The position numbers and the translations under genes were made by a program. Shown piece after piece: positions 63,684 to 64,000 of a stretch of DNA of 64,000 bases. The notes under the pieces are model-generated. The model saw only the letters and a list, made by a program, of their open reading frames with translations, was not told the DNA's origin and searched no databases. Within the stretch, counting starts at the first letter, position 1. Each line of letters starts with the position of its first letter. This stretch comes from Motiliproteus sp036964625 (lineage in GTDB: Bacteria; Pseudomonadota; Gammaproteobacteria; Pseudomonadales; Balneatricaceae), in NCBI GenBank assembly GCA_036964625.1, contig JBALTG010000003.1:21232-85231 (forward strand), in the 5' to 3' direction.

Positions 63684-63806
63684 GGTGGCTCCTGCAGAAG
63701 GGTCATACCAAGGCATGATGCAGAGAGTGCCACGCGCTTGTTCGGTTGTCGATACGGATGCGTATGTGAACGGCACCCCTCTCTATGGAGACAGCTACAA
63801 AACTGA

Positions 63807-63926
63807 TTAGCCGTATTCAACTCGTGGACGCAGTAGATCAATCTGATTGATCAGTTCTTCATCGGAGAGCGGGATAGTCCAATCATCGTTGGACAAGCGA
63901 TTTAACGAAATGGGCATCACTGTCAT
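63807..63926 (-). CDS. Possible 39-residue acidic protein
   Basis: An ATG at 63926 opens a 39-codon frame starting MTVMPISLNRLSNDD and ending LLRPRVEYG. It overlaps the stop of a frame entering from the right edge by one base (TAATG), which suggests translational coupling. The acidic SDEELINQIDLLRP segment looks like a real amphipathic helix. I do not recognise it. Confidence 0.4.
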   Translation of the reverse strand: MTVMPISLNRLSNDDWTIPLSDEELINQIDLLRPRVEYG

Positions 63927-64000
63927 TACTTAGCCTGTAGCATCATCAATTGGATACCTTCGCCATTACGTTGAGCAGGTCGGTCGGCTGATGGTCGATC
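63926..64000 (-). CDS. C-terminal end of a CDS entering from the right edge
   Basis: The last 24 codons of a minus-strand frame are visible (ending NGEGIQLMMLQAK). The stop codon overlaps the ATG of the small gene at 63926 by one base. Too short to identify. Confidence 0.4.
   Translation of the reverse strand, partial: DRPSADRPAQRNGEGIQLMMLQAK

Overview
The window looks like chromosomal DNA of a marine-type gammaproteobacterium (Oceanospirillales/Alteromonadales-like; I cannot name the genus). Pointers are the FmdB-aspS pair, the GlrK/QseG-like/GlrR locus, DUF2956 and DUF2750 proteins, a LuxP-type periplasmic protein, a BCCT transporter and a menaquinone operon. No rRNA, tRNA, CRISPR array or intact mobile element was seen.

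Layout. 0-2.6 kb: the end of an FAD oxidoreductase gene and an fpr-like reductase, then a scar of decayed genes (ferredoxin-like fragment, IS256-type transposase N-half, a binding-protein fragment, an rraA remnant). 2.6-11 kb: a YciA-type thioesterase, a ComFB-like protein, two unknown proteins around a hairpin-rich spacer, a divergent Lrp regulator/nucleoside-recognition membrane protein pair, an ECF sigma/anti-sigma module behind a two-repeat lipoprotein, a cytochrome P460 and a secreted EF-hand-like protein. 11-16 kb: aapJQMP amino acid uptake operon with a sigma-54-type promoter. 16-21.4 kb: gcvP, a GST, a COG3146 acyltransferase-like protein and a HIT protein. 21.4-24.5 kb: a LuxP homologue overlapping a LuxQ-like sensor fused to a NarX-type kinase. 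24.6-28.5 kb: thiopurine methyltransferase, FmdB, aspS and an unknown gene. 28.7-35.4 kb: menF-menD-menB-menC-menE with an internal 78-bp repeat in menD. 36-45 kb: a probable catabolic operon (livG-livF-binding protein-livH-livM, an AhpD-like protein, two acyl-CoA ligases), divergent from a Cache-domain hybrid kinase and an OmpR-type regulator. 49.4-53.9 kb: GlrK, QseG-like lipoprotein and GlrR, then a LuxI/FeeM-like acyltransferase behind a sigma-54-type promoter with two GlrR-like sites. 53.9-55.7 kb: an EamA transporter gene broken by one opal codon and a dead IS1595-type transposase. 55.8-64 kb: BCCT transporter, 3'-5' exonuclease, CNMP/CBS/DUF294 protein, a gene-poor 1 kb bounded by related hairpins, then small conserved genes and an HCCA isomerase.

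Two signalling arrangements stand out. The LuxP homologue keeps the residues I recall as AI-2 contacts in Vibrio LuxP, but its partner has a LuxQ-like sensor and a NarX-type transmitter with no receiver and no response regulator nearby. Separately, a LuxI-like acyltransferase appears wired to the adjacent GlrR through a sigma-54 promoter. Several short tandem duplications (9, 14, 16, 52 and 78 bp) recur in the window. All identifications come from reading the sequence and remembered family motifs; no database search was run.
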